In this document: one piece after another, positions 21,260-29,913 of the stretch
Layout of the letters: every line of letters begins with the position of its first letter
Numbering within the stretch: position 1 is the first letter of the stretch
Assembly (NCBI GenBank): GCA_016781525.1
Contig: JADDQE010000028.1
Coordinates: 1 to 64,000 of the forward strand
Length of the DNA: 64,000 bases
Source of the DNA: a bacterium
Lineage (GTDB): Bacteria; Chloroflexota; Chloroflexia; Chloroflexales; Kallotenuaceae
Reading direction: 5' to 3'
Translations under genes and position numbers: made by a program
Notes under the pieces: generated by a model
What the model was told of the DNA's origin: nothing
Seen by the model: the letters and a program-made list of their open reading frames with translations, nothing else
Database searches by the model: none

Positions 21260-22871
21260 TCAGTCAGGGCCGTCCAATAGCCCTGGCGCAGACTCCCTCT
21301 CACCGACGAAGGTTGCGACGGGAATTGGGCGAGGAATTGCGCTTGCAGCGCTTTTGATTGCTGTCGGCAACATTGCCAGTCGCGTGCTAGGCCAAGCACG
21401 CGAGTCAATCATCGCCTATTTGTTCGGGACGAGCGCCGAGAGCAGTGCCTACGCTATCGCCTCGGCGGTGCCGACCTCGCTGTACGACTTCATTGTCGGA
21501 GGCCTCGTCAGCGCAGCGCTCGTACCGGTATTTTCGGAACTGGCCGAGCGTGACGATGGGCAGCTCGGGCATGTAGCCGGCACGATTTTTACCGCTGCTA
21601 CGCTTATGATGGCAGGTGCAGCCGGACTTACCTGGCTTTTAGCGCGGCCAATCGGCGCGCTACTCACGGCTGGCAGCGGTGAATCTCTGCTTCGAGCCGA
21701 GACCATCAGCCTGATCCGCTGGATGTTGCCTGCGACTGTGCTCATGGCGCTCGCGGGCCTCGTCACCGGGCTCCTACAGGCACGCCAGCAGTTCCTGCTC
21801 CCGGCGTTTAGTACCGCGACCTTTAATCTCGGCATTATTGTTGGAGGCCTCCTGTTTACCGGCATCGCGGGGATTGGCGTGCGCAGCCTCGCGATTGGCA
21901 TGTCGCTCGGAGCACTCGGGCAGGTACTGCTGCAGCTGCCGGGCTTGCGTGGCACGCATCTGCGGCTCGGCGTCGACCTACGCCACCCCGATGTGCGGCG
22001 CATCGGTCGCCTCTACGTGCCGGTGATGGTTGGGATCGCCTTCAGCCTCGTCGGCGTCGTCATCGACCGCGCGCTCGCGTCCGGAGTGAGTGATGATGCA
22101 GCCGCTACGATGCGCTTCGCCACAACCCTGATCCAGCTAGCACTTGGCGTCGTCGCAACTGCGATCTCGTTGGCTGCTCTACCAACCTTGTCGCGTCAAG
22201 GCACCAATGGTTCGGACCTCGTGGAGTATCGGCGAACGCTTGCACTGAGCATCAAAGCACTCCTCCTCCTGTTACTCCCAATTACTGCACTGCTTGCGGC
22301 ACTTGCCGTCCCGATTGCCTCGCTGCTCTTCGAGTGGGGCCGCGCCTCGTCGGAGGACGCACGTTCCATTGCTACAGCCCTGCTCGTCTACCTGCCGATG
22401 CTAGTTGCCGCCGGCATCGACCAGCCGCTCATTTTTGCCTTCTATGCGCGGCGTAACACGCTGCTGCCGAACCTCGTCAACGGGGCAGCCATCGGCGCGT
22501 ACCTGGTTGTCGCACTGCTGCTGGTTCGTCCGCTCGGAATGTATGGCCTCATTTTGGGCAATGTCGCGCAGTGGTGGGTCCATGCCCTTTTGATGTTGTG
22601 GTTCGCCCATCGACGCCTAAATGCTGTGCGAGGCCAGCGGCTGGTCGAGGCGGCCTGGAAAGGGCTCGTCGCAAGTGCACTAGTTGGCGGCATCTGCTTC
22701 GGTCTAAGCGGGATGCTGGAGGAGCAGGTGCAGGGTAAGTGGCAAGCGCTGGCCCTCGTCGTGGGGGTGGGCACGCTTGGGGGCGTGCTCTATCTCGGCC
22801 TCGCCTATTTTCTCCGTCTCGAGGTAGTGCATACGTTTAGCACGGCACTAGTCCGGCGCATACGGCGCTAG
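21252..22871 (+). CDS. murJ: Lipid II flippase MurJ
   Basis: MATE-like MOP superfamily transporter, 539 residues, with about 14 predicted membrane helices. The N-terminus carries the family signature GNIASRVLGQARESIIAYLFG and SLYDFIVGGLVSAALVPVFSELAE. It flips undecaprenyl-linked peptidoglycan precursors to the outer face of the membrane. The ATG overlaps the stop of the deacetylase gene by 8 nt. It closes a five-gene operon that starts at dcd. I see no clear terminator directly after it. Confidence 0.9.
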   Translation: MSDQSGPSNSPGADSLSPTKVATGIGRGIALAALLIAVGNIASRVLGQARESIIAYLFGTSAESSAYAIASAVPTSLYDFIVGGLVSAALVPVFSELAERDDGQLGHVAGTIFTAATLMMAGAAGLTWLLARPIGALLTAGSGESLLRAETISLIRWMLPATVLMALAGLVTGLLQARQQFLLPAFSTATFNLGIIVGGLLFTGIAGIGVRSLAIGMSLGALGQVLLQLPGLRGTHLRLGVDLRHPDVRRIGRLYVPVMVGIAFSLVGVVIDRALASGVSDDAAATMRFATTLIQLALGVVATAISLAALPTLSRQGTNGSDLVEYRRTLALSIKALLLLLLPITALLAALAVPIASLLFEWGRASSEDARSIATALLVYLPMLVAAGIDQPLIFAFYARRNTLLPNLVNGAAIGAYLVVALLLVRPLGMYGLILGNVAQWWVHALLMLWFAHRRLNAVRGQRLVEAAWKGLVASALVGGICFGLSGMLEEQVQGKWQALALVVGVGTLGGVLYLGLAYFLRLEVVHTFSTALVRRIRR

Positions 22872-22905
22872 GTCATTAGGTGGGCGGCCTCTAGCGAAAT
22901 GAAGG

Positions 22906-22934
22906 TTGACAGCATCTAGGACATTTGGTAACGT
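22906..22934 (+). promoter_or_regulatory. Promoter of a small autonomous transcription unit
   Basis: Consensus TTGACA (22906-22911), 17-nt spacer, TAACGT (22929-22934). Confidence 0.5.
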
Positions 22935-22986
22935 GCAATCAGTTTCCACAGACTGAACGTCAGAATGTAGCTAGCGGAGAAGCATC

Positions 22987-23103
22987 ATGTTGATTGCGCT
23001 CACGATCCTTGCCATCGCCACCGCCGCGCTTGCACGCGCGCGCCAGTCCGCAGCCGCGCCTGTGCCAGTTCGGGCGAACACCAAGCTTCGCCGAGCGCGC
23101 TAG
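22987..23103 (+). CDS. 38-residue hydrophobic/basic peptide (or small RNA unit)
   Basis: ATG 22987 with GGAGA upstream. The product has a hydrophobic start (MLIALTILAIATAALAR) and a basic Arg-rich end (LRRAR), like a small membrane peptide or a signal sequence without mature part. It is the only ORF in a unit bounded by a good promoter (22906-22934) and a strong terminator (23121-23163), all within 260 nt. No family is recognised. The unit could equally be a regulatory RNA. Confidence 0.4.
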   Translation: MLIALTILAIATAALARARQSAAAPVPVRANTKLRRAR

Positions 23104-23120
23104 CTCAAACCACGCAAACA

Positions 23121-23163
23121 AATGCGGCACCCCTGCTCACGCGGAGCGCCGCATTCTTTTTTG
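23121..23163 (+). terminator. Terminator of the small unit
   Basis: AATGCGGC (23121-23128) pairs with GCCGCATT (23148-23155), followed by CTTTTTTG. It abuts the stop codon of the opposing gene. Confidence 0.8.
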
Positions 23164-23712
23164 TTAGGCATCGAGCCGTGCGCTGATAAGGTCCATCAGC
23201 CGCGCCCGCAGCCGGCGCAAATCCTCATCTAGCCCTACTGGATTAATCTCGAGGTCAGCCCGCATCCGGCCGATCTCAATCCGCTCGTTTTCGATCTGCG
23301 GTTTGAGATCCTCTGCAACCAGCCGAAACGCCTCATCGAGCGACGCTTTTGCCGCCACCAGCTCGCGATCCGCACGCGCCATATCGTTCACAGCAAGGGC
23401 TTCCAGCGCAAAAGAGACCTGCCGCTCGGTCTTCAGCACAAATGTCGTCGCTTGCTGCTGCATGGACTGCTGCTGGAGCTGCTGAAGCTGCCGCTCCATC
23501 TCGTCGTCCGGTATCTCCGATGGCACCGGCTCCGGTGTTGGCGCGTCGAGCTGCACCACGACAGGTGACTGTAAAGACACATTGGATGGCGCAGGTTGCC
23601 GCTCCGCCCGCCACCTGCTAATCCCGCGCTCAAGCCCCACGGTAAAGACCGCCGTCAGCAGCGCTGTCCCGAGCACCACCAGCCAGAGCGACCAGCGCTT
23701 GTCAACGGTCAT
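23164..23712 (-). CDS. Membrane-anchored coiled-coil protein of unknown function
   Basis: 182 residues. One N-terminal transmembrane helix (LWLVVLGTALLTAVFTVGL, about 9-27), a Pro-rich linker, a Gln-rich helix (MERQLQQLQQQSMQQQA) and a long charged helical region to the C-terminus, likely coiled coil. No domain is recognised. It follows the ANTAR regulator gene by 2 nt on the same strand, so the two are almost certainly co-transcribed, which may link it to that regulator's signal. Confidence 0.7.
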   Translation of the reverse strand: MTVDKRWSLWLVVLGTALLTAVFTVGLERGISRWRAERQPAPSNVSLQSPVVVQLDAPTPEPVPSEIPDDEMERQLQQLQQQSMQQQATTFVLKTERQVSFALEALAVNDMARADRELVAAKASLDEAFRLVAEDLKPQIENERIEIGRMRADLEINPVGLDEDLRRLRARLMDLISARLDA

Positions 23713-23714
23713 TG

Positions 23715-24296
23715 CTAGTGCTCGATCTGCGCCGCCAGCAATAGCGCCTGGGCAATCTCCTTCATCGGCTTGCGCGTATTCATCGAGAGCTGCTGGATTT
23801 TGCGGAACGCTTCGGCCTCCGACAGGCCCTGCTGCTCCATCAAAAGCCCCTTGGCACGCTCCACAACCTTACGTGTCTCGATCGACTCTTTGAGATCACC
23901 GATCTGCTTGTCCATCGCGCGCAGCTCAGCGAAGCGCGCCATTGCCACCTCGAGGGCCGGCAGCAAGTCTGCCTCTCGGAAGGGCTTGACCAGATATGCT
24001 ACCACCCCGGCATCCTTCGCACGGTCGACCAGCTCGCGGTCACTGTATGCAGTAAGCAGCAGGACGGGCGCGATACGCTCCTGCGTCAGCACCTCCGCCG
24101 CCTGGATACCGTCAAGCTTCGGCATCTTGATATCCATCACCACGAGGTCAGGCCGAAGCTCGCGCGCGAGGTTGATTGCGCTGACGCCGTCGCCAGCTTC
24201 GCCTACCACTAAGTACCCCATACCGACAAGCGTCTCCTTGAGATTCATACGAATCAGAGACTCATCGTCGGCAATAACAAGACGTGTCTGCGGCAT
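23715..24296 (-). CDS. ANTAR-domain response regulator (transcription antiterminator)
   Basis: 193 residues. The receiver domain has the acidic pair DDE (11-13), phosphorylatable Asp in VVMDIKMPKLDG, the T in LLLTAYSD and K in VKPFREADL. A helical linker follows, then the C-terminal ANTAR domain (ETRKVVERAKGLLMEQQGLSEAEAF...). ANTAR proteins bind paired hexaloop RNA hairpins and prevent transcription termination. A partner kinase is not adjacent, although a soluble GAF-PAS kinase lies 2.3 kb upstream on the same strand. No obvious dual-hexaloop target was identified by eye in the window. Confidence 0.9.
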   Translation of the reverse strand: MPQTRLVIADDESLIRMNLKETLVGMGYLVVGEAGDGVSAINLARELRPDLVVMDIKMPKLDGIQAAEVLTQERIAPVLLLTAYSDRELVDRAKDAGVVAYLVKPFREADLLPALEVAMARFAELRAMDKQIGDLKESIETRKVVERAKGLLMEQQGLSEAEAFRKIQQLSMNTRKPMKEIAQALLLAAQIEH

Positions 24297-24634
24297 ACAG
24301 TTTATCCTCCAAGCGGTCGTATGGGAGCAATCGCATATGTATTGGCAGGAGTATACGGCGCGCGCCCACCACTGTCAAAGAGTACGTAGCTCATTTTCGG
24401 TCTTCGTACCTTCGGCCGAAACAACAGGTTTTTCCATCGTGCAGAAATTACAACCGTAGCGTCGCTCCGCCAGCTAGAACACGTCGTGCATTCTTATTCA
24501 TTTGCCGATGTATCGCACTTACCAAGCGCACGAGACATTGTGACCCGCGAGCAACTGCACCGCAGCCCAAGCTCGACACATCTCGGCTTTGCAGCCAAAG
24601 CAACGGGCATAATCGTAGCGCACGCTGCCGCACC

Positions 24635-24662
24635 GAGAGCCGCCCACTGTTGGGCGGCTCTC
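24635..24662. terminator. Hairpin downstream of the OmpR-type regulator gene
   Basis: Perfect 12-bp stem with a 4-nt loop, extendable to about 17 bp with one mismatch. It has no T-tract on the minus strand, so termination is plausible rather than certain. The rest of the 24297-24678 gap holds nothing I can name. Confidence 0.5.
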
Positions 24663-24678
24663 GATGCGGTAGCCCAGG

Positions 24679-25431
24679 TTAGCGCTGGGATGGCTGATTT
24701 CGAAAATCGATGAAGCGATATCCGACACCTCGCTCGGTCAAAATATAGCGAGGATTTGCCGGATCCTCCTCAATCTTCTGCCGCAGATACGTTATGTAGA
24801 GCCGCAAATAATGGCTTTCATCACGGTATTCGGGCCCCCAAACCTTGGTTAGCAGGACGTCATGGGGCATGACCCATCCTGCGTTTTGTACCAAGTGATA
24901 CAGCAGCCGATACTCGGTTGGACGCAGGTTGACCGGCGTGCCCTCCACCAGCACCTCGTGCTTGGCAAAGTCGATGGTCAGGCGGTCATCAATCTTGAGC
25001 GTCGTCTGTGGCATTGGCGGCGGCGTGGCATGTCGCCGTAGCACCGCACGGATACGGCTGACGAGCTCGCGATGGTCGAATGGCTTGCCAATATAATCGT
25101 CAGCCCCGAGCTCAAGACCACGAATACGGTCGTCCGACTCCGCTTTAGCCGTCAGAACAATCACCGGGACCGTCGAAAACTGGCGAAGCCGCCGCAGCAC
25201 CTCGAAGCCGTCCATCCCGGGCATCATTATATCCAGCAGCAGGATGTCCGGCAGATTGTCGCGCACCCGCTCAAGCGCTTCCCGGCCGTTGTTCGCGGCG
25301 ATGACCCGGCAGCCTTCCAGCTCCAGATTCATCCGCACGAAGTTTACGATCCGTGGCTCGTCGTCGACCACCAGTACCAGTCGGTCGCGCAGCTCGATTT
25401 TAGGCTGCTCATTGGTCAGGTTACTTGCCAT
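24679..25431 (-). CDS. OmpR/PhoB-family response regulator
   Basis: 250 residues. The receiver domain has VVDDEPRI, the phosphoacceptor in [20 protein letters not shown] and GKPFDHREL. The C-terminal winged-helix DNA-binding domain has [45 protein letters not shown] and GVGYRF, close to KdpE-like regulators. It lies 6 nt after a low-complexity protein gene that in turn follows a GAF-PAS histidine kinase gene, its likely partner. Target genes are unknown. Confidence 0.92.
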   Translation of the reverse strand: MASNLTNEQPKIELRDRLVLVVDDEPRIVNFVRMNLELEGCRVIAANNGREALERVRDNLPDILLLDIMMPGMDGFEVLRRLRQFSTVPVIVLTAKAESDDRIRGLELGADDYIGKPFDHRELVSRIRAVLRRHATPPPMPQTTLKIDDRLTIDFAKHEVLVEGTPVNLRPTEYRLLYHLVQNAGWVMPHDVLLTKVWGPEYRDESHYLRLYITYLRQKIEEDPANPRYILTERGVGYRFIDFRNQPSQR

Positions 25432-25437
25432 AGTCGG

Positions 25438-26457
25438 CTACGCTTCGTTGTCGCCAGTTGTTCGGGTCCGAGATGTACGGCGGGTCCGCGGTGCTGCCTG
25501 CTCGTCAGAGTTCGCCGGCTCGCGGCTCGTTCGCCGCGTCGACGTGCGTTTGGGTTCTTCGCCACTCTGAGCTGCCGTACCATCAGCGCTAGCCGTCGTC
25601 CGACGTGTTCGCGTGCCTGTGGTTGACGTGCGCCGCGGAGTTGCAGGGGCTGGAGCGGAGCCACCCTCCGAGCTTGCCGCAACATCGACGCTCGGCGTCG
25701 GCTCAACGCCTGACCCAGCTTCCGCACTTGGCCGCTCAACGCTCATCACCGGCTCAGGATTTGTCTGCTCCGGGCTCGCTGTTTGCTCGATATTCGCGGG
25801 CTCCGGGCTCGGTATCTGCTCAGTGCTAACACGCTCGACAGCGGGCATCCGCTCGGCATTCATGCGCTCCACGCTCGGCGCTCGGTCGGGACTGATACGC
25901 CCGCCGCCCGCTGCCCGCTCGACATTCATGCGCTCCGCACTTGGTGCTCGGTCGCGGTTAACACGCTCGCCGCTCGGCACCCGCTCGCCACCCATGCGCT
26001 CCGCGCCCGGTGTTCGGCCGGGACTGATCCGCCCGTCTCCCGATGTCCGCTCGACATTCATACGCTCCGCACTTGGTGCTCGGTCGGGCCCCGTTCGCTC
26101 TGGGTTGGCGGGACGACCCGGGCTGCGGCCGGCACTTGGCATCCGATCACCGCCACCAGAGCGTCCAGGGCTTCCAGCTGGACGCCGCTGCCGCACCACG
26201 GTAACCGGCACAACCTCCGAGCTGCTAACGCGAACCGGAGCGCTTGGGGCAGGGGTGGAAGCAGATTCGGCCCATGGACGAACGTCATAGCCCCGCGAGC
26301 TCAGGCGCTGCGCAAACCCTTCCTCGACAAGCACTTCATCGAGGGAGTCGGCGTCGTACGTGCCGTAAACTTCGCGTAGCATTTCTGTGATCTGATCAGC
26401 GAAATGATAAATGTCGATGACAGTCATAAGGTCACGCAACATCTTGCGTCCTGGCAT
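25438..26457 (-). CDS. Low-complexity repeat protein in a two-component operon
   Basis: 339 residues from ATG 26457 (GGAGA upstream). The first about 65 residues look folded (DIYHFADQITEMLREVYGTYDADSLDEVLVEEGF-like, split here for length). The rest is disordered: tandem degenerate 11-residue repeats of the form RAPSAERMNVE, then Glu/Pro/Thr-rich, then a very basic tail of RRTS/TRT motifs. No enzyme motif. Its position between a sensor kinase and the OmpR-type regulator suggests a link to that pathway; the basic tail could bind nucleic acid. Confidence 0.7.
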   Translation of the reverse strand: MPGRKMLRDLMTVIDIYHFADQITEMLREVYGTYDADSLDEVLVEEGFAQRLSSRGYDVRPWAESASTPAPSAPVRVSSSEVVPVTVVRQRRPAGSPGRSGGGDRMPSAGRSPGRPANPERTGPDRAPSAERMNVERTSGDGRISPGRTPGAERMGGERVPSGERVNRDRAPSAERMNVERAAGGGRISPDRAPSVERMNAERMPAVERVSTEQIPSPEPANIEQTASPEQTNPEPVMSVERPSAEAGSGVEPTPSVDVAASSEGGSAPAPATPRRTSTTGTRTRRTTASADGTAAQSGEEPKRTSTRRTSREPANSDEQAAPRTRRTSRTRTTGDNEA

Positions 26458-26575
26458 ATATTGGTCTCCGTGAGCGGGCCTGGCTCTGCTACGGCTGGCA
26501 GAGCCCACGGGCCCTCTATCTAAGGTAAAGGGTTATTCCTCAGGAGCCATCGAGCACTAGGTGCTAGGCGCTACC

Positions 26576-26584
26576 ATGATAGCA
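26576..26584 (-). promoter_or_regulatory. Extended -10 promoter for the repeat protein and regulator genes
   Basis: Minus-strand TGCTATCAT (26584-26576). It lies just downstream of the kinase stop codon, so the repeat protein and regulator can be expressed separately from the kinase. Confidence 0.5.
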
Positions 26585-26588
26585 CGAT

Positions 26589-28202
26589 TTAGTCCTCCTC
26601 TTGGCTTGAATCCGACGCGAAATCACGGTCGAGCGCTAAGCTGCGTCGTTCTAGCGGCAAGGTAAAAATGAAGCGCGAGCCTCGCCCTGGTTGACTTTCT
26701 ACCCGCAGCTGGCCACCATGCACCTCCACGATTGCACGAGCGAGGTACAGTCCAAGGCCAGCACCCTGTGTTTGGCGGCCGAGTGTATTGTCGACACGGT
26801 AAAAGCGTTCGAACACGCGTGGCTGGTCCTCGGGTGCGATACCAACCCCTTGATCGGAAACGTAGATCAGCGCATCATCGCCCTCGGTCCACCCTCCGAG
26901 GCGCACGATACCTCCTTGCGGGCTGTACTTGACTGCGTTCGAGAGCAAGTTGGCGAGCACCATACGTATCCGCTCCTCGTCAGCCCGCACCGGCGGAAAC
27001 GACGGCGGAAAGCGCAGCTGAAATTCGAACTGGTCGTTCGCAGTGGCCGCAATTCCTTGAATCACGCGCGCCGCCAATGCTGGGAGGTCGACCGGCCCGA
27101 AGTGGAGCCGCAGACCACCCGCCTGCAGCCGTGAGACGTCCAACAAATTCCCAATCAGCTCGTTGAGTCGGTCAGCCTCCTCCTCGATTATTCCTAGCCC
27201 ATCGCGTAGCGTCGCCTGGTCCCATTCTGCGTCGGATCGACGAAGCGTTCCGGCATAGCCCTTGATGATCGCGACCGGCGTTTTTAGCTCATGCGAGATG
27301 ACCGAGACGAAGGTTGCCTGCTGCTGCTCTTCCAGCTTACGCGCGGTAATATCACGGACGTTCGCAATCGCACCCAGAAATTCATCGTCGGGACCATAGG
27401 TCGGCGAGTATCGGCTGGAGACATAGCGCTCGCGACCATCGCGCGTAATAATTTTGCCTTCGGCAGTGGGATTAGGCACGCGTGGCAGCCGTTGCAATGG
27501 ACAGTTGGTGAGGCAGACATTCAGGTCTTGCTCGTTGTGAATCCCGACGACTTCAGCGCATGGACGACCGAGAGCTTCCTCGCGCGGCCAGCCCGTGAGA
27601 TGCTCCATCGCGCGGTTGAACGATGTAATGCGCCAGCGCCGATCCAAGATCATGACGCCGTCCGCCGACTGCTCGATGATCGCGTTAAGCCGCTGCTGCT
27701 CTTGTAGTGCAGCCCGGTACAGCTGCGCGTTCTGTACCGCGATCGCCGCCTGGCTCGCAAATGCCTCGATCAGCGCTTGATCCGCGACCGTAAACGCCAC
27801 GTTCACTGCGGCGCGAAACACCACGATCATGCCAATTGGACGGCCTCGGATCAACAGCGGCAGCCCAACCATCTGACGCAACGGCAGCTGGAGCTGCTCC
27901 GTAACCCGCCGAAGCTCACGCACGGACTGCTCACGTGTCGCTTCCGGCCCAGCTAAGGTTTCGAGTAGTGGCTCGAAAGCGGCATATTGATCGGGCGTGA
28001 TGTTGTACGCCACCGCTATCCGCAGCTCATCGTCTGGTGCTTCAAACAGAGCAATCAAGCCATAGTTACCGGCCACAAGCTCGACCGCGTACTCAACGAC
28101 CAGACCCAGCACTGCTGCGAGGTCCAGCTGTGCATTGATGGCCTGGCTGACGCGCAGCAGATAGTCACGTTGCCGCAGCTGATAGTCGTTTAATTCGTAC
28201 AT
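26589..28202 (-). CDS. Soluble GAF-PAS sensor histidine kinase
   Basis: 537 residues from ATG 28202 (GAGG upstream); a TTG 39 nt earlier is less likely. No membrane helix is present. An N-terminal GAF domain (about 20-170) is followed by a PAS domain (LNAIIEQSADGVMILDRRWRITSFN...), a HisKA dimerisation domain with SVISHELKTPVAIIKGY, and an HATPase domain with the N box ANLLSNAVKYSP, DQGVGI, and GAGLGLYLARAIV. The PAS region has a CxxNC-type cysteine pair (NVCLTNCPLQ) that could sense redox or bind metal. Likely partner: the OmpR-type regulator downstream. Confidence 0.92.
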   Translation of the reverse strand: MYELNDYQLRQRDYLLRVSQAINAQLDLAAVLGLVVEYAVELVAGNYGLIALFEAPDDELRIAVAYNITPDQYAAFEPLLETLAGPEATREQSVRELRRVTEQLQLPLRQMVGLPLLIRGRPIGMIVVFRAAVNVAFTVADQALIEAFASQAAIAVQNAQLYRAALQEQQRLNAIIEQSADGVMILDRRWRITSFNRAMEHLTGWPREEALGRPCAEVVGIHNEQDLNVCLTNCPLQRLPRVPNPTAEGKIITRDGRERYVSSRYSPTYGPDDEFLGAIANVRDITARKLEEQQQATFVSVISHELKTPVAIIKGYAGTLRRSDAEWDQATLRDGLGIIEEEADRLNELIGNLLDVSRLQAGGLRLHFGPVDLPALAARVIQGIAATANDQFEFQLRFPPSFPPVRADEERIRMVLANLLSNAVKYSPQGGIVRLGGWTEGDDALIYVSDQGVGIAPEDQPRVFERFYRVDNTLGRQTQGAGLGLYLARAIVEVHGGQLRVESQPGRGSRFIFTLPLERRSLALDRDFASDSSQEED

Positions 28203-28303
28203 GGGCTTAGCCTCGCTTCGACGGCGCTTATCCGCACTCAATCATTGCGCTCTGCCACCGACAATATCCCACCGTTTTTCCTCAATATTTGTGGTTCAAT
28301 TTA

Positions 28304-28312
28304 TGCTAGAAT
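28304..28312 (+). promoter_or_regulatory. Extended -10 promoter of the single-receiver gene
   Basis: TGCTAGAAT, with TAGAAT at 28307-28312, about 26 nt before the ATG at 28338. Confidence 0.5.
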
Positions 28313-28337
28313 GGCCGCAGAGCAAAGGAGCCCAATC

Positions 28338-28748
28338 ATGTCCGACCACGCTCCCGACTCCAAGACCATTCTAATCGTCGACGACGAGCGCAGCATCCGC
28401 AGCGCACTTGCAGATTTGCTTGAAGACGAAGGATTTTCGGTAGCCGTCGTCCGCAATGGCCAAGAGGCAATTACGTACTTGGAACAAGCGACCGAGCGCC
28501 CATGCCTGATTTTGCTCGATATGATGATGCCTGAGATGACGGGCTTGCAGTTTCGCCGCCATCAACAGGAGCATCCAGCTTTAGCCGACATTCCGGTTGT
28601 GGCCATGTCGGCGAATCTCCACCTCGCCCAGGCCGCTCAACTGCTTGGCGTCACAGATTATCTCCACAAGCCGTTCGACCTACCAACGCTGCTCTCGGCA
28701 GTCGTTCGAAATTGCGGTTCCGGGCGAAACGCCTTGGAGCTGGGCTAA
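28338..28748 (+). CDS. Single-domain response regulator
   Basis: 136 residues from ATG 28338 (AAGGAG upstream). Receiver domain only: VDDERSIRSALADLLEDEGF, phosphoacceptor in LLDMMMPEMTGLQF, VVAMSA, and LHKPFDLPTLL. With no output domain it must act through protein contacts, or as an intermediate in a phosphorelay. It is divergent from the GAF-PAS kinase gene, an obvious candidate partner. Confidence 0.9.
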   Translation: MSDHAPDSKTILIVDDERSIRSALADLLEDEGFSVAVVRNGQEAITYLEQATERPCLILLDMMMPEMTGLQFRRHQQEHPALADIPVVAMSANLHLAQAAQLLGVTDYLHKPFDLPTLLSAVVRNCGSGRNALELG

Positions 28749-28767
28749 ACATCCTAATCCGGTTGTG

Positions 28768-28800
28768 GGCGGTGGCACGTCTGCTTGTCGTGCCACCGCC
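28768..28800 (+). terminator. Hairpin after the single-receiver gene
   Basis: Perfect 12-bp stem (28768-28779 with 28789-28800), 9-nt loop, without a clear T-tract. Confidence 0.55.
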
Positions 28801-28983
28801 TCGCTTCATGTCCATAAGGTGTGCTCCTCCGTCGCTTGTAGCAACAGCAGCACCACGAGAACCACTCGCACAGCCTTACGCGTCGCCTCGCCCCTCGGGC
28901 CCGTGGCGGACGTGATGTGAGCAAAAATGCTGCCACAAAGTCTGCTTGGGCTGGACCGATGCCGTGAAAGCGCCCTCCGTAAG

Positions 28984-29034
28984 CCTAGAGCCGCCTTGCC
29001 TCTAGGCCGGTTTAGCTCTAACGTTGCTCTAACT
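28984..29034 (+). promoter_or_regulatory. Hairpin and paired direct repeats upstream of hsp20
   Basis: An 8-bp hairpin (28984-28991 with 29001-29008) is followed by two GCTCTAAC copies 11 nt apart (29016-29023, 29027-29034). A weak -10 (TTATAT, 29069-29074) follows. The repeats could be an operator. No CIRCE element is present. Confidence 0.3.
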
Positions 29035-29142
29035 TTCCGCAAATATCTATCTAACACCGCCTGATTATTATATGTAGCGAAGACAACACCGTGCGGCCGG
29101 AAGAGGCACGGTAAAGAAATGTAATACGAGGAGGAATCTGGT

Positions 29143-29661
29143 ATGGCGAACATTCGTCGAGTCGATCCGTTTAGCGAGATGCTGAGCCTGCGTGACGCGA
29201 TGAGCCAACTCTTCGAAGACAGCTTTGTTAATCCGTCCCGCTCCAGCCGCGGCGATCAGCTGAGCATGGCGCTAGACGTTAGCGAGACCCAGGATGGGTT
29301 CGTCGTCGACGCCGTGGTACCGGGTCTCAAGCCTGAGGATCTGGATATCACGATTCAGGACAATGTGCTTGTAATCCGCGGTGAAACCCGCCAGGAGCAT
29401 CAAACAGGTGACAAGCAGTCCAACTACCATATCATGGAGCGCCGCTACGGTCGCTTTAGCCGCGCGGTAAGCCTGCCTACTGCTGTGAAGGCCGATGAAA
29501 TCCGCGCAACGCTGGAAAACGGCATTCTGCACCTTGAGATTCCAAAGGCCGAGGAAGTTAAGCCGCGCAAGATATCGGTCACCAAGGGTCGGTCACTCCA
29601 GGGCAACACCGTTGATGTACACAACGAGAACGGACACACTCAAGCTGTCGGTCAGGCATAA
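29143..29661 (+). CDS. hsp20: Small heat-shock protein Hsp20
   Basis: 172 residues, AGGAGG ribosome site. The alpha-crystallin domain runs from about 42 to 140, with MALDVSETQDGFVVDAVVPG, ITIQDNVLVIRGETR, RRYGRFSRAVSLP, and ENGILHLEIPKAE. The C-terminal tail is short and polar. It holds unfolding proteins in the cytoplasm for refolding by other chaperones. Regulation by the repeat pair upstream is possible. A strong terminator follows. Confidence 0.95.
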   Translation: MANIRRVDPFSEMLSLRDAMSQLFEDSFVNPSRSSRGDQLSMALDVSETQDGFVVDAVVPGLKPEDLDITIQDNVLVIRGETRQEHQTGDKQSNYHIMERRYGRFSRAVSLPTAVKADEIRATLENGILHLEIPKAEEVKPRKISVTKGRSLQGNTVDVHNENGHTQAVGQA

Positions 29662-29680
29662 GCAGCTAAAGATTTCCAGC

Positions 29681-29709
29681 AAGGCCGGATCGCAATGATC
29701 CGGCCTTTC
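29681..29709 (+). terminator. Terminator after hsp20
   Basis: Perfect 11-bp stem (29681-29691 with 29697-29707), 5-nt loop, ending in CTTTC. Confidence 0.8.
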
Positions 29710-29913
29710 GCATGTTCGCCAGAAGCCGTGATACTTTACACATGGTTGATCGAGGCCAAATTTAGGTGTCAACTGTTGCGGCAGCCGCTGATGCATCATA
29801 ATTCGACCCTAACACCAGGCAGGCTGTATATTATCGAACAAGCATTTACACACGACTAGACAGCCGCGGACAATCGTGCTAGGATTATTGAACTAGCTTT
29901 CAGGAGTCGCGTC

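Noticed and set aside
24635-24662. End of an insertion sequence
   Set aside because: A symmetric hairpin directly after a regulator stop codon, without a matching partner elsewhere in the window; better read as a terminator.
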